From Phoronis australis (Eukaryota; Phoronida; Phoronidae): 64,000 bases of DNA. The stretch spans positions 246,931 through 310,930 of the forward strand of contig NMRA01000255.1 in NCBI GenBank assembly GCA_002633005.1, in the 5' to 3' direction. Positions 1 through 42,532 of the stretch are shown here, piece by piece. Within the stretch, counting starts at the first letter, position 1, and each line of letters opens with the position of its first letter. A program made the translations under genes and the position numbers. Below the pieces are notes generated by a model. It had not been told where the DNA came from, ran no database searches, and saw only the letters and a program-made list of their open reading frames with translations.

Positions 1-1213
1 GAGATATGACGTCTCTCAATGCGTAAAAGGTATTTCAAATAGCAATGTGACTTTGATGGTTTAATCAGTGTGATGCATTCGCCGAAAAGCTTACTGTGTA
101 AAAGTGGTGGGCCTATGGGATGGCCACCATCACTACTGTTACTTGAAACGGTGGTGGTGCACTGTCTAGAACTTCAGTAGCTAACTTATATAGAACACCC
201 TACACGCTCGAATGAGTCCCATCTATTTGGCGAAAAGAAAAAGGTCCGTCTCGGAGAAATAAAAACTACGAGAAAAAGTCCACTAAATTGGCAGGAACTA
301 CCAAAGATTCGGCAAATGCACAATTTATAGCTCTGAATGTACCCCGTGAATCTTACTAAAAGGTCCACATTCTCAAAAATTCCAGCCCCCCATTTTTTAG
401 ACTGGACCGGGGTGCGCGCATGGCTTTAGACTGGAGTCAGTAGCACAGAGCATAGCGTGACGCCTATTAATTAGACAACAACACTAGTGTTGGCCCTGCG
501 TTGTTTCGGATGACACTGGCGTATTAAGCTTTTGCCCCGGTATATTTTTCAGATGAGATTGGCCGTCGGATTGACCTCGGGGTTGTCGCTGGGCAATTCG
601 ACCCACCGTACCCGACAGAGTAGACTGGCCTTAGGCCTACATGTGCGGAATTTTTGGAGAAGTTTACACGGAGTTTACTGAGTTTTCCGTTTTCAGAAAT
701 TCCAGGCCAGACGTCATAGTACTACTACACTTTTTAACAAAGATACATCTTGACTGACATTTTTATTTTATTGATTGCTGACAATGAATCTAACCCCCTC
801 CCCCTAGAGTCCGACAAATCAACTCACTAACGAATGTATTGGAATCTCAGGCGTAACTAGAATGATAGTTGCCAGATCATTCCACTCATGTTTCCCCAAT
901 TTTAACGAGTTCCAGTGAAGGATTGAGAATGATTCCCAATTTAGAGGTTGCTCAGCACTGACCGTCATTTTTGCGAGTGAACACTTGTTGGCAGCTGTTG
1001 TACTGAACTGCGTTGAGCCGCAGCGCACCGAAGAGTCTCTGACCAAAGTATTAGTAATGACACCAGACGGCGCTTCAATCTCTTTACGACATCACCGACT
1101 ACATTTCGGCAAAGCGTGAAGTGAATGAAGTAAATATTGTTTTGCAAGTGCCTGTGAACCTGCATATTTTGCCAAGTTACTTTCAGTTTTATGGAGGGTG
1201 GTTAACGGAAATC
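1..1213. other. Sequence upstream of POLR3B: no gene recognised
   Basis: No exon with recognisable similarity was found on either strand. Short open frames on both strands look like chance. The stretch just before the POLR3B start codon (about 1080-1213) should hold the 5' UTR and promoter, since the first coding exon starts at 1214. I see no convincing TATA box, as is common for animal housekeeping genes. The transcription start cannot be placed from sequence alone. Confidence 0.4.
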
Positions 1214-30965
<29,752 letters not shown>

Positions 30966-30966
30966 A

Positions 30967-30972
30967 AATAAA
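30967..30972 (+). terminator. POLR3B polyadenylation signal AATAAA
   Basis: AATAAA begins two bases after the TGA stop. Further AATAAA hexamers occur at 31032-31037 and 31273-31278. A 3' end after the second is more likely, because the first would leave almost no 3' UTR. Which is used cannot be told from sequence. Confidence 0.6.
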
Positions 30973-31913
30973 ACTCTGAAGCTCGAAAATGCTGGCATAT
31001 GTGTGGAATAGTAAACTATTGTTTTGTTGCAAATAAAAATTTTAAAACTATTCTGTAATTTGTTTTTATCCGTAATTTATAAGACATCTCCTCCAACTCA
31101 GTTTTGCACTGCACAAGGCATTGACAGGGCATGAGTACCAGGCAGTTTGTTAAGTGGCTTAAAGAAAGTAAACTTTAGGTTTGTAAACTTTGTATTATAA
31201 ATAATTTGAGTATTTCTAAGATCTAGTTGTGATCTTAAGTCATTATAGTTGTTGAATGGATTGAGTGAAACAAATAAACTTATACTGTCTGTTTAAAACA
31301 ACACCTCTCAGCGGCATGCTTAATTTTTGTTGTACTAACCACAGAGTCCTGAGGTTTTCACATTTATAGGCACATGTTTACTCTTCCTTGTAATAAAATG
31401 ATCAAAACATTGATTCACAACAGCAGTTCAGAAAGAATTTGGCTTTTCCACCCACTGATTTTCACATAACAATGATTACATAACTTACGTAAAGCTAAAA
31501 CCAGCACATATCACAGCGTATGAGAAAAAAAGCTAAATATAAAATTGGCACATAATATGGTATATATGGCCTTAGTGTGTATACCAAAAATCATTTATAA
31601 ATTCAGTTTGAGAATGATTGCAGTTCAGCAACACTCACCCTGTAATAAGTGACACCTGTGAGTTAAAGCTTAGAATAAACTAGACTCTCACACTGACATA
31701 TTTACAGACTAAACATGTTTAAATTACATATTTACAAAAGTACAGGTCTGTAGACTATTTCCTATACATACAGACCTGCTCAAAGGTGACTATTTGGGAA
31801 CACCTTTCCATCTCCATGATTGCAAAATATATATACATACTATAAGACAGAATATTTTCAAGATTCACCATATTGTTCCTAGTTTTCTGTCTCTCCAATT
31901 TCATTTACGTCTG
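30973..31913. other. Convergent intergenic region between POLR3B and the minus-strand gene
   Basis: The 3' ends of both genes face each other across about 950 bp. No gene or clear mobile element is seen. The space must hold both 3' UTRs. I do not see a plain AATAAA for the minus-strand gene (TTTATT on plus); variants such as TATAAA occur around 31595. Confidence 0.5.
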
Positions 31914-34900
31914 CTACACTTCACCAGTCAACATCTTGCGCAGTTCTTCATCCCGCCTGCTCTCAGCAATGCGCCTCTTCATATCTTGAAGGCTAAAAAC
32001 AGAAATTTGCATTCTAGTTAATTTTGTTCTTCATAAGTTCCTTAAAATTCAAAAGCATCCTCAAAATGTTGATAAAATGCTTTATTCAAAAAATTTTATT
32101 GGGAAAGCAATAATAAATTGCATATGAACATAGCGATGATCAATTTAAGGAGTTTTGGAAAATTTTAATGAAAGACAACAAAGGTGCACAGATGTTTTCA
32201 TTCCACAGTAATCTTGAAAGAATGACAAAAAATAGTGTTTTATTTAAGACACAACCACACAAACAAAATCTTTATCAGCCATTTTCAGGCGCCCACAAGG
32301 TGCTGTAGTTAGGAAATAAAATCTATTTACTGATGTCCACAACTGGCCCTATTTCTTTTAAATATTTTACAAACAGTAATTGAGCAACTAACTTAAAGTG
32401 CGGGCTATAAGCCTGTCTTTCACAAAAATATCTTTGTTTAGACCAACCACTATAAAGGTGGTACTAATGTTGTCAATTGATATTAGAAATAAATTGTGAG
32501 CTTGGGAAGAATGGATAGTTCATTATTGCAGGTTTGGCGTGATATGTTGACCTATCACTGTGTGTCAAGTCACGCGGCGAGCACAGCCTCAAGCACTACC
32601 AACAAATCTGTCTGTTCTTCCATAGTCTGGAAATTATTCCTCATCTGAGCAAGGAACAATCGGAGAAGAGTTTTGAACTGAAAAGTCGTGTAACAAAAGT
32701 TAGTTTTTGGTGACGGAAGGATGGTTAATTGCCATTTTAAGCCAAGAATGAAGAAATCAGTGCCGCAACCAACAAGCCTTCCAAATTGTGCAACATTTAC
32801 CAATCGTACATTTGGATATTTTGTACATAATTGGATGATGGGGGTAATGATGATTCCCCTAGCTTATGTCACACATAAATTCAAACCTAAAATGAAATCA
32901 TAAAAAATCAAAACTAAAAAATACTTTACCGTTCATAGATGCTAAAGAAAGATATAAAAATGTGTGTTAGCTAGGAATATACAACTACGACTACAACGAC
33001 ACTCAAATAACAACAAGAAGAAACAACAACAAATTACTTATGGTAATGTCCAGCTGATGTAAGATGTTATGTATTTTTAGTGACACTATTTGGTAAAGTC
33101 ATTGTCTAAGTAGTTAAGAGACTTAAACTAAGTTGTTAACAGTAGGGAGAAGTGTTGTGGGAATGGCCAGATATAGGTCGAAGCAAATGATTTGTTAAAT
33201 CCTCTGACTAATAAACATACATAAAATAAGACTAATACTTGGAGAAATGAATCACAGGAGCACAGCTTCACTCTAACAACATAAACGTGTTTCATTACAT
33301 TTATCTCAACATCACCTATTCACGGTAAAACTACTTACTTATTTTTATATGTCTCTGTCCTCGTTTTATTCAGATACATATCATTGTATTCCGATGTAAA
33401 CTGAGGTTGAGACTTCATTTTGTCTTGCTGTTCGGCTTCCAACTGTTTATATTCGTCCAGTGTCTTGGGTCTGATGGATTGCAAGACTTGATGCCTGTTA
33501 AGTGGTACTGACGACTCATTCCATGTGGTGTTGGCTGTGGAGCAAAGGAGCTATTATTACACCACTATTTTGGCTATCGAGTTCACATCAGGCTGATGAT
33601 AAATGATAATCAATCATAGAACCATTCACCTCTTTTGGTAATTTATCATTGCTCACTGATCAGAAATCCTAATAAAAGCATCACGACTGATGACAGACTT
33701 TGCAGAGAAATTAAATTATATCAACCTTTAATATGAATCCTTGTCAACCATCTATATAATTTACCATTTGCATAAAGTCACACAAATGGATTACGTGAAT
33801 TGATAATGAAAATGATAAGTTATGATCATTGCCTGTGTATTTTTAGGAAATACTAACAGCAGCCAACAAGACCATTTACCTCAGTTTTCACTGAAAAATA
33901 CGTTTTGTGCAAGTTTGTTCGTTTACAGCTCAATCTCTAAAAAATCATGCTGAGGCCAGAATTTTTAATGACTAGCAATCCCTTTTCAGTTGCAATTAAA
34001 CTTATTTGTTGTCAAACCAGACTAAAATAAAGTGGAAAGACTATTAGGAATAATAATTATAAACAATTGCATGGATGTCTCAAAACAAGTAACTGTGGGA
34101 ACATGTGGATTTAACACTGTATATGTACACCAACTTACTATGGCAATTTAACATTTGGCAAGTATTTCCCACATTGAGATTCATGGTTAACAATTGTAGA
34201 ACATAATTTCAATGTTTCCACGATTAAACAAAAATGGTTGGATATTCTCTTTACAATAATCATTTTTTTGTCTGTTTTCTTTTTATTTGTTTGAAACTGT
34301 TATGTAGAATTTTCCATAGATAAAGGTCAACTCACAAGCCCATCTTTGTAGATAATAGCCTTCAATGGGTCGGCCGTAGTCCATGTGAATGGGACCAGGT
34401 TTGTTTGTTGCTGGCCGGCGGTACATATCGATGGTCATAAATCGATCTACTGGCTCACCATAATGGTGTCCGACTGTAGCAAGTCCTGAAAATAAAGCCA
34501 ACTAAATGACCAGTTATTCAAATGATATTAAGTACAAGTTTTTGAAAAATTAAATGTTCTAATATTTTACAAACTGTGTTAAAACAGGATATGTATTCTT
34601 TGACACTTGGGGATATACTAGTTAGTATACATAGACACATTTTTCAATAGAGCACAACAGGAAAATAGCAGGCTTCCCAGCATAATAGATTTTTTTAATT
34701 TAATAATTGTCTACTTCTCAGAAAAAAAGAAAAAATGCAGAGGAAAAGTCTTTGGCTGAATTTTAAATGATTTGCTGTTGATTTTCTTTCAATTTCAAAT
34801 TCACACTCTTGCTTTCAATGAAACAAGGTTACACTGACAAGGTTTTGTCAACTTACATCTCTAACATTACTGATGCTCATTCCAAAGAAACTTGTAAGTC

Positions 34901-36530
34901 AAGGTCAGTCAAAACACCTTACATATGTCGAATTGTTAAACTATTACATATTTCACATGACATACATATATGTCTCTGACAATACAAATTACTTTATGTT
35001 TTGAAGAACTTGTGATAGGGTGTTTTGTAAATATATACGAAATTGGATTGGATCCAAAGTTGTTGCTATGACTAGTGAGATCTGTTGTAATACACAAGTA
35101 ACCTGAGCAATTTAATTCAAACATTAGTATCACTGATATACGACAACCAAGCCTGGTGGAGTACTCAAAAGCACTGCACCATGCAGAGAAGGGACAAGAT
35201 TTGTGGCATTAAGACAATACACATATGATAAAATAAGGTCTCTGAGTTTGTGTATTTTGATAGGGCTGTCACAAAGGTATGCCCGACAGAAAATATGCAT
35301 TTTGGAAACATGACCAGATAGCTGAATACGGCAAAACTATCAACTTACAGTGAAATCTCACCATGCAATTTTGAACACAAATAAAAGCAAATGATGCTCT
35401 TTTCCATTTTTCAAGTGTTTCTAACCCTGTTGTGCATAAAGCACATTTTCTTAATAAAATTTGTCTCATGTCAGTTACGGTAAAGAATTTGAACATGGCA
35501 TGTCTTTAAAAGAAAGAAACATAAAATAAAATTTCACTTGTTGGTCACATTGTGTCTAAACTGAACAGTGATACTTTGCCATAGTTCATGCGAATTTTTG
35601 GTGCAGGTCTTGTACATGTAACATACCACAGATAACTTGTGCACATTTTGCCCTGAAATTCACTAACAGTGCCTGTGGAATGAATCCAGCTTCTCAGTGG
35701 TACTCACCGGCTTTTTCTTGACCCCACCTAACAGTGGCACCACGTCTGCAGGAATCATACTTCTGTCTTGGTTCACGTAACCATTGTTCTCCAATGTAAC
35801 AATGTGGCCAGGTACTTGACGCATTTCTCAGGTTATGTTGGGACATATTCGTTGCATATCTGTCTTTGTAGTGGCGAATATCAGGGAAGTCAACTTTTTT
35901 AGAAACATGAAAAAATGGATTTGGCCTCTGCAAAAGTAAAGATTAGAATACATCCAGTAATAAACTACAAACAACACATCCATATTGATTAGAACTTGGT
36001 GTATTGAAGGAATTATTTCTCATTTTAGAATATTCTTATGCATGTAAGTTTTTAACAACTCAAAATAATTTAAAATTGCGGTGCAAATATAAAGTTTATT
36101 TCATTTTTTTGTTGAAGTTTTAATACATTTAGAATGAAACTAAGAAATACAATTTTAATGGTTACACATAATATGTAATGCCAATTTCACAACATTGGCT
36201 TGCACATTCAGAGGCAACAAGACAGTCTATTTGTAACATATTCATGAACTTGTTGTCCAATTTCATTGAAATGATTAATAAAAAAGCAAACTAATTCAGA
36301 ACATTTTGACAGAAGGATAAACAGTCACCACCAAAACCTCAATAACACACAACATATTTCATACTTACTTTGTTTATATTTGCTATTTGTTTGTTGGTTA
36401 ATACTGTATACTGGTTGTTGGGAGTCCTTGGATGTTTTGTTATGACATCCATTTGCTGAGTCCTCAGCATGGGATCTTCTGGATCAAATGACATGTTTCT
36501 TGCTGGAATTGTGTAGTCGGAAAGCAGTCC
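31914..36530 (-). CDS. Unrecognised protein, at least six coding exons, 5' end uncertain
   Basis: Exons in transcript order: 36530-36369, 35927-35708, 34485-34336, 33534-33339, microexon 32941-32930, 31992-31914 (stop TAG 31916-31914). All junctions are GT-AG and phases agree, giving 273 codons including stop. The protein is rich in Tyr, Pro, Arg and Asn, e.g. YTVLTNKQIANINKRPNPF, GHHYGEPVDRFMTIDMYRRP and MDYGRPIEGYYLQRWA. It ends in a charged, probably helical tail (RLQDMKRRIAESRRDEELRK). No signal peptide or membrane segment is visible. The style recalls small axonemal microtubule-associated proteins, but that is only an impression and I assign no function. Translation may begin at ATG 36494-36492 (MSFDPEDPM, giving 260 residues). 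The frame is also open before it to the exon edge (GLLSDYTIPARN), so an upstream first exon is possible. Confidence 0.82.
32930..32941 (-). CDS. 12-nt microexon of the minus-strand gene
   Basis: On the minus strand CATCTATGAACG lies between TTTCTTTAG and GTAAAG. It is phase-compatible: including it gives TYKNIYERLQDM, skipping it gives TYKNNLQDM, both in frame. The tyrosine- and arginine-containing insert matches the composition of its neighbours, so inclusion is favoured, but optional use is possible. Confidence 0.6.
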
Positions 36531-37789
36531 CTGTGTAGATAAACAGAATACTTTTATTCATAGTTGGTAGAGTAATTGCCATAAATAATAAGGAAACTCC
36601 TAAGAGAGTTTAAGCTACAGACTGTACCTATAACCAGTTAAAATCGATTCATAAATTAATGTGGATGGCTTTAGCTGTGCTAATTTCTCTTATAATGCAT
36701 TGATTTTAAAAATTTCAAGATGGCTCATATTTACAATTCAATTTTAAAAACAGTGATGATGGTTGGTTGCCTTACTTGATATTCGTTTATTGAATCAAAA
36801 AAACATAGTAGGCTAAGCAGGTGCATTGGTTAACAACAGCTATTAATTATTTCTTCCAATACATGTTCGACCAAGCCATGAATAGAGACTAGCTCACTTC
36901 AATCTGTGATGGTGCCATCAAGCCTTTGATGTGCCAAGGAATTCATTGCATATTCTTCTGGGGTGAACATTGCTGTCTCGTCCACTTGCGTCAGTCAGTG
37001 CAAATCTTGTTATTGTAAGAGTTACTATGATGAATGACTAATGAGTCTAATTTATATACGCTATGGATTTTTGTATTTAGTGGCCAAGTTATATGATTCC
37101 AATTTATCAGTTTTTAACAAAAACTGAAAAAGTCACTTGTGTCGTCAAGCATTAACTGAAACTATATATTTCACGCGAGTCAAAACTCTGTTGGATAGTT
37201 GTTGAAGAAAAAAGCTCTTTCCGGGAAGGGTCATATTCAGATAGGTATCCATCAGTGCATGGGTATTTTATCAAAAATCGGTCTGCTGACTATCAGCCAA
37301 CGAGTCCTCGTGAGTCCTGGACTTTGTCAACTCACCAATATCACGACCCACCTGCTACACAGACGTTGGTGATGGTGAAGGACGTAAATGACGTCCTTTC
37401 AAACACCTTCAACAGAAAATTACATAAATAGCCAAGAATTTTGAAGGTCCTTACTTCAACTTTATACCGTTATTCCAAGGTCGTACCAGGTCCTTGACTG
37501 TGCCCGCAACCAATGTTGTTTCCACACTGTTTCACGTTCACTTCCCGTATTATGGCGTCGGCTGTTGCTATAGCATCAGACGGCCATTGCAAAGCGTACC
37601 CAAATTGGTATTTATGAAAATACATTTTGTTAAAAATTTAGTTACTAATAACCTTATAGCTCGCGACATTTAAATTTTCATTAATAATTCATATTTATTT
37701 TGACGTTAAATTTCAACTTAATGATTACAGAATTTCATACGGCTAATATTTCAAAACTGCACAAGGGATCCCATTCATCCAATCAGACC

Positions 37790-37913
37790 AGCTAATGCAT
37801 TTCCAGCTGAAAAGTTAACTGCACGTTTCCCGTGTTTTCGATCGCCGTTGTTCCAGTCTTCTTCACACGCCTTGTCTCTGCTGCGATTGCTGTAATCGTG
37901 GATTGTTTCATGA
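37790..37913 (+). promoter_or_regulatory. Candidate GMPS promoter and 5' exon
   Basis: A CCAAT element is followed by GC-richer sequence (CGATCGCCGTTG) and ends in TTTCATGA|GTAAGT (ATG 37910-37912, GT at 37914). The first recognised GMPS exon begins AC ATT GAG ATG GCA at 43501, so a splice from 37913 would be in frame and would add MNIE before the Met at 43509. This is a candidate only; the downstream ATG alone is also a sound start. Confidence 0.3.
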
Positions 37914-38081
37914 GTAAGTTCACATGTAGATGTGTCATACGTTAGACAGTCAACTTGCCCTTTGCAAAATGTGTTCTGTTGTCATGTTCATGTTGAATCC
38001 TGTCAGAAACCGTGCTACTCACGTCTACAGTCTACACGCGTGACATACACATGTGCTGGCTTATACATATTACTGTAGTTA

Positions 38082-38385
38082 GTAGGGAGGACAACGTTTT
38101 TAATTTTTTCTGCAATACTCATGTGTCATACATTTACGAAAAGCCCTTGGTGTGAGAAATGAAACGGTGCAAAAATCAGAAAAATTGGATGAGCGGTTAC
38201 CGAGAAAATGGCCGTTGAAACGCGACGATTATGTAGGGAGGATAACGTTTTTTTAATATTTTTTACAATCCCCATGTGTTATACATTTTTGAAAAGCCCT
38301 TGGTGTGAGAAATGAAATGGTGTAAAAATCAGAAAAATTGGGTTAGCGGTTAACGAGAAAATGGCCGTTGAAACGCGACGATTAT
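38082..38385 (+). repeat. 151-bp tandem pair
   Basis: Two copies start GTAGGGAGGA (38082 and 38233) and end GAAACGCGACGATTAT. They share AAAAGCCCTTGGTGTGAGAA and GAGAAAATGGCCGTTGAAA with moderate divergence. Neither carries a coherent open frame. It may be a fragment of a dispersed repeat family. Confidence 0.85.
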
Positions 38386-38689
38386 GCGTAAAGTATCTGC
38401 CTTTTTACATAAGTTTGTAAAAAATAAAAAATATACATGTTCTGCATATAAAAAGATTTGTCTCATTGAGACAAACATGGTGGTGTGTATTATATAAAAT
38501 TTGGATCGATTTCTACAGAGATATTGCTGTTTAAGTGTGTTATTAGCAAAAAGAAAATGCTCCTGTTTGATGAAAACAATGAATTAAACAGCTTAAAAGG
38601 TAAAGAGCAAAGACACCACATCAGCTCAGAAATAAATAAATCTGAGCTAGGAGGAAATTTCACATCAAATCACAAGATCACATTGGTGG

Positions 38690-38850
38690 ATTTGGGGGAG
38701 GGGGGGGCAAGGGGGCCTGGCCCGTGGCTCCCCTAAAACTCCCATATTTCATTTGGCAGTTTGAGAGTGCAAATATCTTACGGGTAAAATCCTGCGTAAT
38801 ACTCTGCCCTGCCCCCCTCCTATCTAAAAATCCTAGATTTGCCCCTGAAT
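38690..38850 (+). mobile_element. G-rich repeat remnant
   Basis: A segment runs from GGATTTGGGGGAGGGG to CCCCCTCCTATCTAAAAATC and on to TAGATTTGCCCCTG, with G-rich left and C-rich right ends in loose inverted orientation. It resembles the end sequences of a non-autonomous DNA element. Ends and target duplication could not be defined. Confidence 0.35.
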
Positions 38851-40387
38851 ACTACTACATGGGCAACACATCATTGCCTGACGGTGACAGGGGGCTAGGG
38901 GACTGAGGCTATAGCTGATAGCTCCCCCACTTTTTCAGTGCTGGATGCCACCCATGTACTACTAGATCGTATCATGGCAAAAAACATCACAAAGTAGACA
39001 ACAGACCATTTGGAAAAACAAATCACTCTTAAAATGAAGGATTTCATCATTTACGCAACAAAAACTTTGTAACAACTTTATTTTGAACTTTGAAGTTGCA
39101 ATGCCATTGAACTTCAACGTAGCCGCTGGTGGCGCTGACATGCGGCGACTTAGTGAACTAACAACTGCTGTTTGATAAGTGCCAATGCGCAGCAGTTTAA
39201 CAAAATTTCTGAAAATGAAATAATTACCAATTAAAAGAGTGATAAATTCCTCATCTAAAAATCGGGGGGGGGCATATTGCGCAACTGGAAAAACATCAAT
39301 CTCCCGACCGACCAAAATTAGGCCTTCCGGACGATCGAAAATTCACCATGAAAACTTGGCCTTGACTTCGAGAAAACAACTTGAGGAGATGCGAACGCAT
39401 CTAAAATACATCCTGTCCAAATTTCATGTTTGTATTCGAGAGTATAGTGCTCTTTTGGACAGGAGGAACAAGAGGCACTTTTTCGAAAGTTGATCGCATG
39501 GCGGAAAATCGTGCGCTAAAAAAAGCTTACAAAAATGATTTACCAACGATAATTCGAGACAAATAGATTACAAACTTACAAATAAAGACTAAGGTAATGA
39601 TTTACAACCCAAAATTGTCTTATAGTTAACTTCGAGGTCTGAAATCGGGTAATTTACCGACGTGAGTTTTACACGGAGGCAGATATGGAGTACCTTGACC
39701 TACTTTTCGATTGGCCTCCCTATAGTTAGGTTGTGTCTTAGTGACCACCGTCTCTAGCTGGCCAATAGGAGCTTCATACGCCGGAAGTTTCTTGGCAAAT
39801 TGTGCCTCACACTGATTAAAACATCAAAATTATAATAATAAGTACATTTTGCGCATTGAGGAATTTATTAGGAAGCCGTTGCTGTCTTTAATACCTTCCA
39901 ACTCTAACAAAGTACTCCCGTAATCAAGCTTTTTTCAAGCAGTCCTTCGTACTTTTCCCAAAATCGGAGAATGGCCATTTTTTACACTGCGCACAGCGGA
40001 GATATGATAGGTGAAACTTGTTGACATACATTTTAACGTTAAAATCTACTTTTATATGGTGTTTACAACTTTGGTTACGGGGTCAAAGCTCTTTAAAGAT
40101 TCTATAAATTTCTGAGAGCAAATCGTAACAGCCAATGATATGATTAGTTAAGATCATGTGGTTTTTATAGGCCAATCGCTTAATAAGTAGGTTATAATTT
40201 GGGCTGAAATTAACAGGATATATTCAGATGAGCAATAGTCTTTGAAGCTAAAAGACTTCCTACAGTATACAGAGGAAATTGTACTACACAGCCATCTCGT
40301 GGAAGATTCTAAAGAGGATCTTGGAAAGGGAAGGGTTAATGCATTGGAAGTTAACAAAGAGCTTGTCACTTGTATCGTGGGTTGTAA

Positions 40388-40708
40388 GATACTGCCTATA
40401 CGTGTTGGGTCACGAGGGACTGTGACCAGCGAGAGGAATAGTAGGTAGACGATACTGCCTATACGTGTTGGGTCATGAGGGACTATGACCAGCGAGAGGA
40501 ATAGTAGGTAGACGATACTGCCTATACGTGTTGGGTCATGAGGGACTGTGACCAGCGAGAGGAATCGTGGGTACTAATAGAAGATGCTGCCTGCAAGTGT
40601 TGCGTAACGAGAGACTGTGACCAGCAAGAAGAATCGTGTGTAGAAGATACTGCTTGCAAGTGTTGCATCATCAGAGACTGTGACCAGCAAGTGCATTGTC
40701 ACAATATG
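40388..40708 (+). repeat. 63-bp tandem repeat, five units, partly in a Cys-rich open frame
   Basis: Units start at GATACTGCCTATACG or its variants: 40388, 40451, 40514, 40583 and 40646, spacings 63, 63, 69 and 63. The first three are nearly identical and the last two diverged. In the frame starting at 40538 the last units read ACKCCVTRDCDQQEESC-like, with periodic Cys pairs. In the first three units the same frame is broken by TAG where later units have TCG. The lengths, all multiples of three, suggest a coding past. A separate open frame at 40242-40448 lies just upstream. I do not recognise a family. Confidence 0.7.
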
Positions 40709-42027
40709 GTGTGTGTATTCACCAACAGAACTAGACATCCAGCAAGTGGAGAGTCCTACAGCTTGGATAGCAGATAAGACATTTGACTATTTTGGTTGAT
40801 TAATTGAAGTAAGCTTTACAGAGGGCGCTAGCCTAGTTACTTTTCTCTGTAGCTGATTACTTAATTAAGAACAAGTTTCACTTGTTTAATTAGTGGTATT
40901 CATGTAATAAATTAATTACTGCGTTTAATCATTCTCTCTGCCATCTGCGCACAATCTGAAAGCAAAGCTAGTAACCTTTTAAACAAACCCACTGTCAATT
41001 TGTGACATAACAAAATCATGCTCCTACTGAATTACACCTGTTATTCAGTGGCAATAACTGGGTCTCAAATCACTATCATAGTGCTTCTTACTGGCATTTT
41101 TTGCATCTACGCCTGTATTTCCTAATCCCCATTGAAAGATCTTTTGGAAATTTGTCAACAGATGGGTGAATCCGACCACTGGTTTGAGATTTGTTTCACA
41201 CATGCCTCTGTGTCTTTGGAGTTGTTTGATGGATTTTCATGAAGTTGGGCTATTAGTTTTCTGTTTGGTTGACAATGGCACCTTTCTGTTTTAGGATGGG
41301 TTTGACATATTCTGTGCCCTGTAAAGGTCATTTTATGAGGCAATATGAATTCAGTTTTTGCAAGTTTGTACACGTTTAAACTTTTTGAGACGATATTTTC
41401 TCTTCCCAAAGTTAGATGATGATATCTTTGCAACATTGCTTAAATTGTTCTATAAATTATACATCGTCACCAACTGCCAGATTCATCTAAGCACTACCAA
41501 AACGTCATTGAAATAGTTAGCAAACAGACATTTTGAGCCTAACATGTTGTATTACAAACAATTTTTTCTTAAAAACCTATCATATTTTAAACCAATAAAC
41601 TAACAGATCCAATGTAATCTGAGAATTCTTAACCAATACCATATTATTCTTAAAGGCATGTTCTTCTAGTTCTTGGTGTTGACCGAGAGAGAATCCTATC
41701 ATGGTAAAGGTGTGAGTCTTAATTTTATGAGAGTAAAATGCCCAATGCGAATTTCATTTTTCCCAGTTGTAGGGCAGAATGTGGCCCTGAGTTGGTTGTC
41801 ATAGTGGGTTACAGTGACCTTGAGGGGGAACCCCAGATGATTTATTGTAACCAATTTCAAAAAGGCAATAGAGTTGGTTTGGAAGTGCAAAACACTTGTG
41901 AAGAAAGTTAAATTTCAGTGCCCAGACATGCTTTATATAGTCACGTTAGATATTTTTGTTGGAATATTATGATTGATGTAAAGTTCATGTATCACACAAA
42001 ATGTTTAGATACCAGTTATGCCTTAGC

Positions 42028-42532
42028 TTACTGTGCAGGCCTTTATGCAGCATAGGTCCTGGGCGTCCAAATGGCCGCCCTAGCACTAATCTGGATGCCC
42101 TGGCAAGGATGCCCAATGTATCATTTGGACGCCCACTGTCAATAGGAACCTTTCAAGTTTGGACTCACACATTGTAATGAATACTAGGAAGCCTCTAAAG
42201 GCTCACAGTGGGGGCTCTTTTTCAAAGCAGAAAGAAATATACAATGTATATACAAAGTATATGCATTGTTGCTATTTTGACACTTGATTGACAGCATTGT
42301 AAGTCTTGGTCTACACAGTTTTTTTAGTGGAAATGCTCACCATAGAAGGTTGTTTTATAAACTTAGATGTAAAAACATTGATCTATGCTTTTTTTGTAAA
42401 AAAAATCTGTGTGTTTGGGGGTATTGATGGGGATGGGGGGTTACGCGTCAGAATCATGGACGCCCTGGAATATTGCGAATCCCATTTTGGACACCCTATT
42501 TTCAAAATCCTGGATGAAGGCCTGTTACTGTG
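42028..42532. mobile_element. hAT-type MITE with perfect 8-bp target-site duplication
   Basis: The element spans 42036-42524 (489 bp). It begins CAGGCCTTTATGCAG and ends in the inverted form CTGGATGAAGGCCTG. The identical octamer TTACTGTG flanks it at 42028-42035 and 42525-42532. An 8-bp duplication with CAGG-type termini is the signature of the hAT superfamily. Inner terminal sequence also pairs loosely (GGCGTCCAAATGG against GTGTCCAAAATGG). A separate perfect 13-bp hairpin, GGGCGTCCAAATG at 42061 and CATTTGGACGCCC at 42122, sits at the left end. There is no transposase. Confidence 0.85.

Noticed and set aside
32570-32677. Exon-like minus-strand segment with acceptor CTTTTCAG and open frame ending ...LVVLEAVLAA
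   Set aside because: Its open frame needs phase 0, but the preceding exon of the minus-strand gene ends in phase 2; in the matching phase it stops after eleven residues. The exons at 32941 and 31992 fit better.
36893-36970. Minus-strand open frame MFTPEEYAMNSLAHQRLDG as a first exon of the minus-strand gene
   Set aside because: A TGA lies in frame just before the only GT donor, so it cannot be spliced in frame to the exon at 36530. It may be a fragment of another repeat.
42061-42134. 13-bp hairpin as an RNA gene or terminator
   Set aside because: It lies within the hAT MITE end and is explained by the element's own inverted structure.
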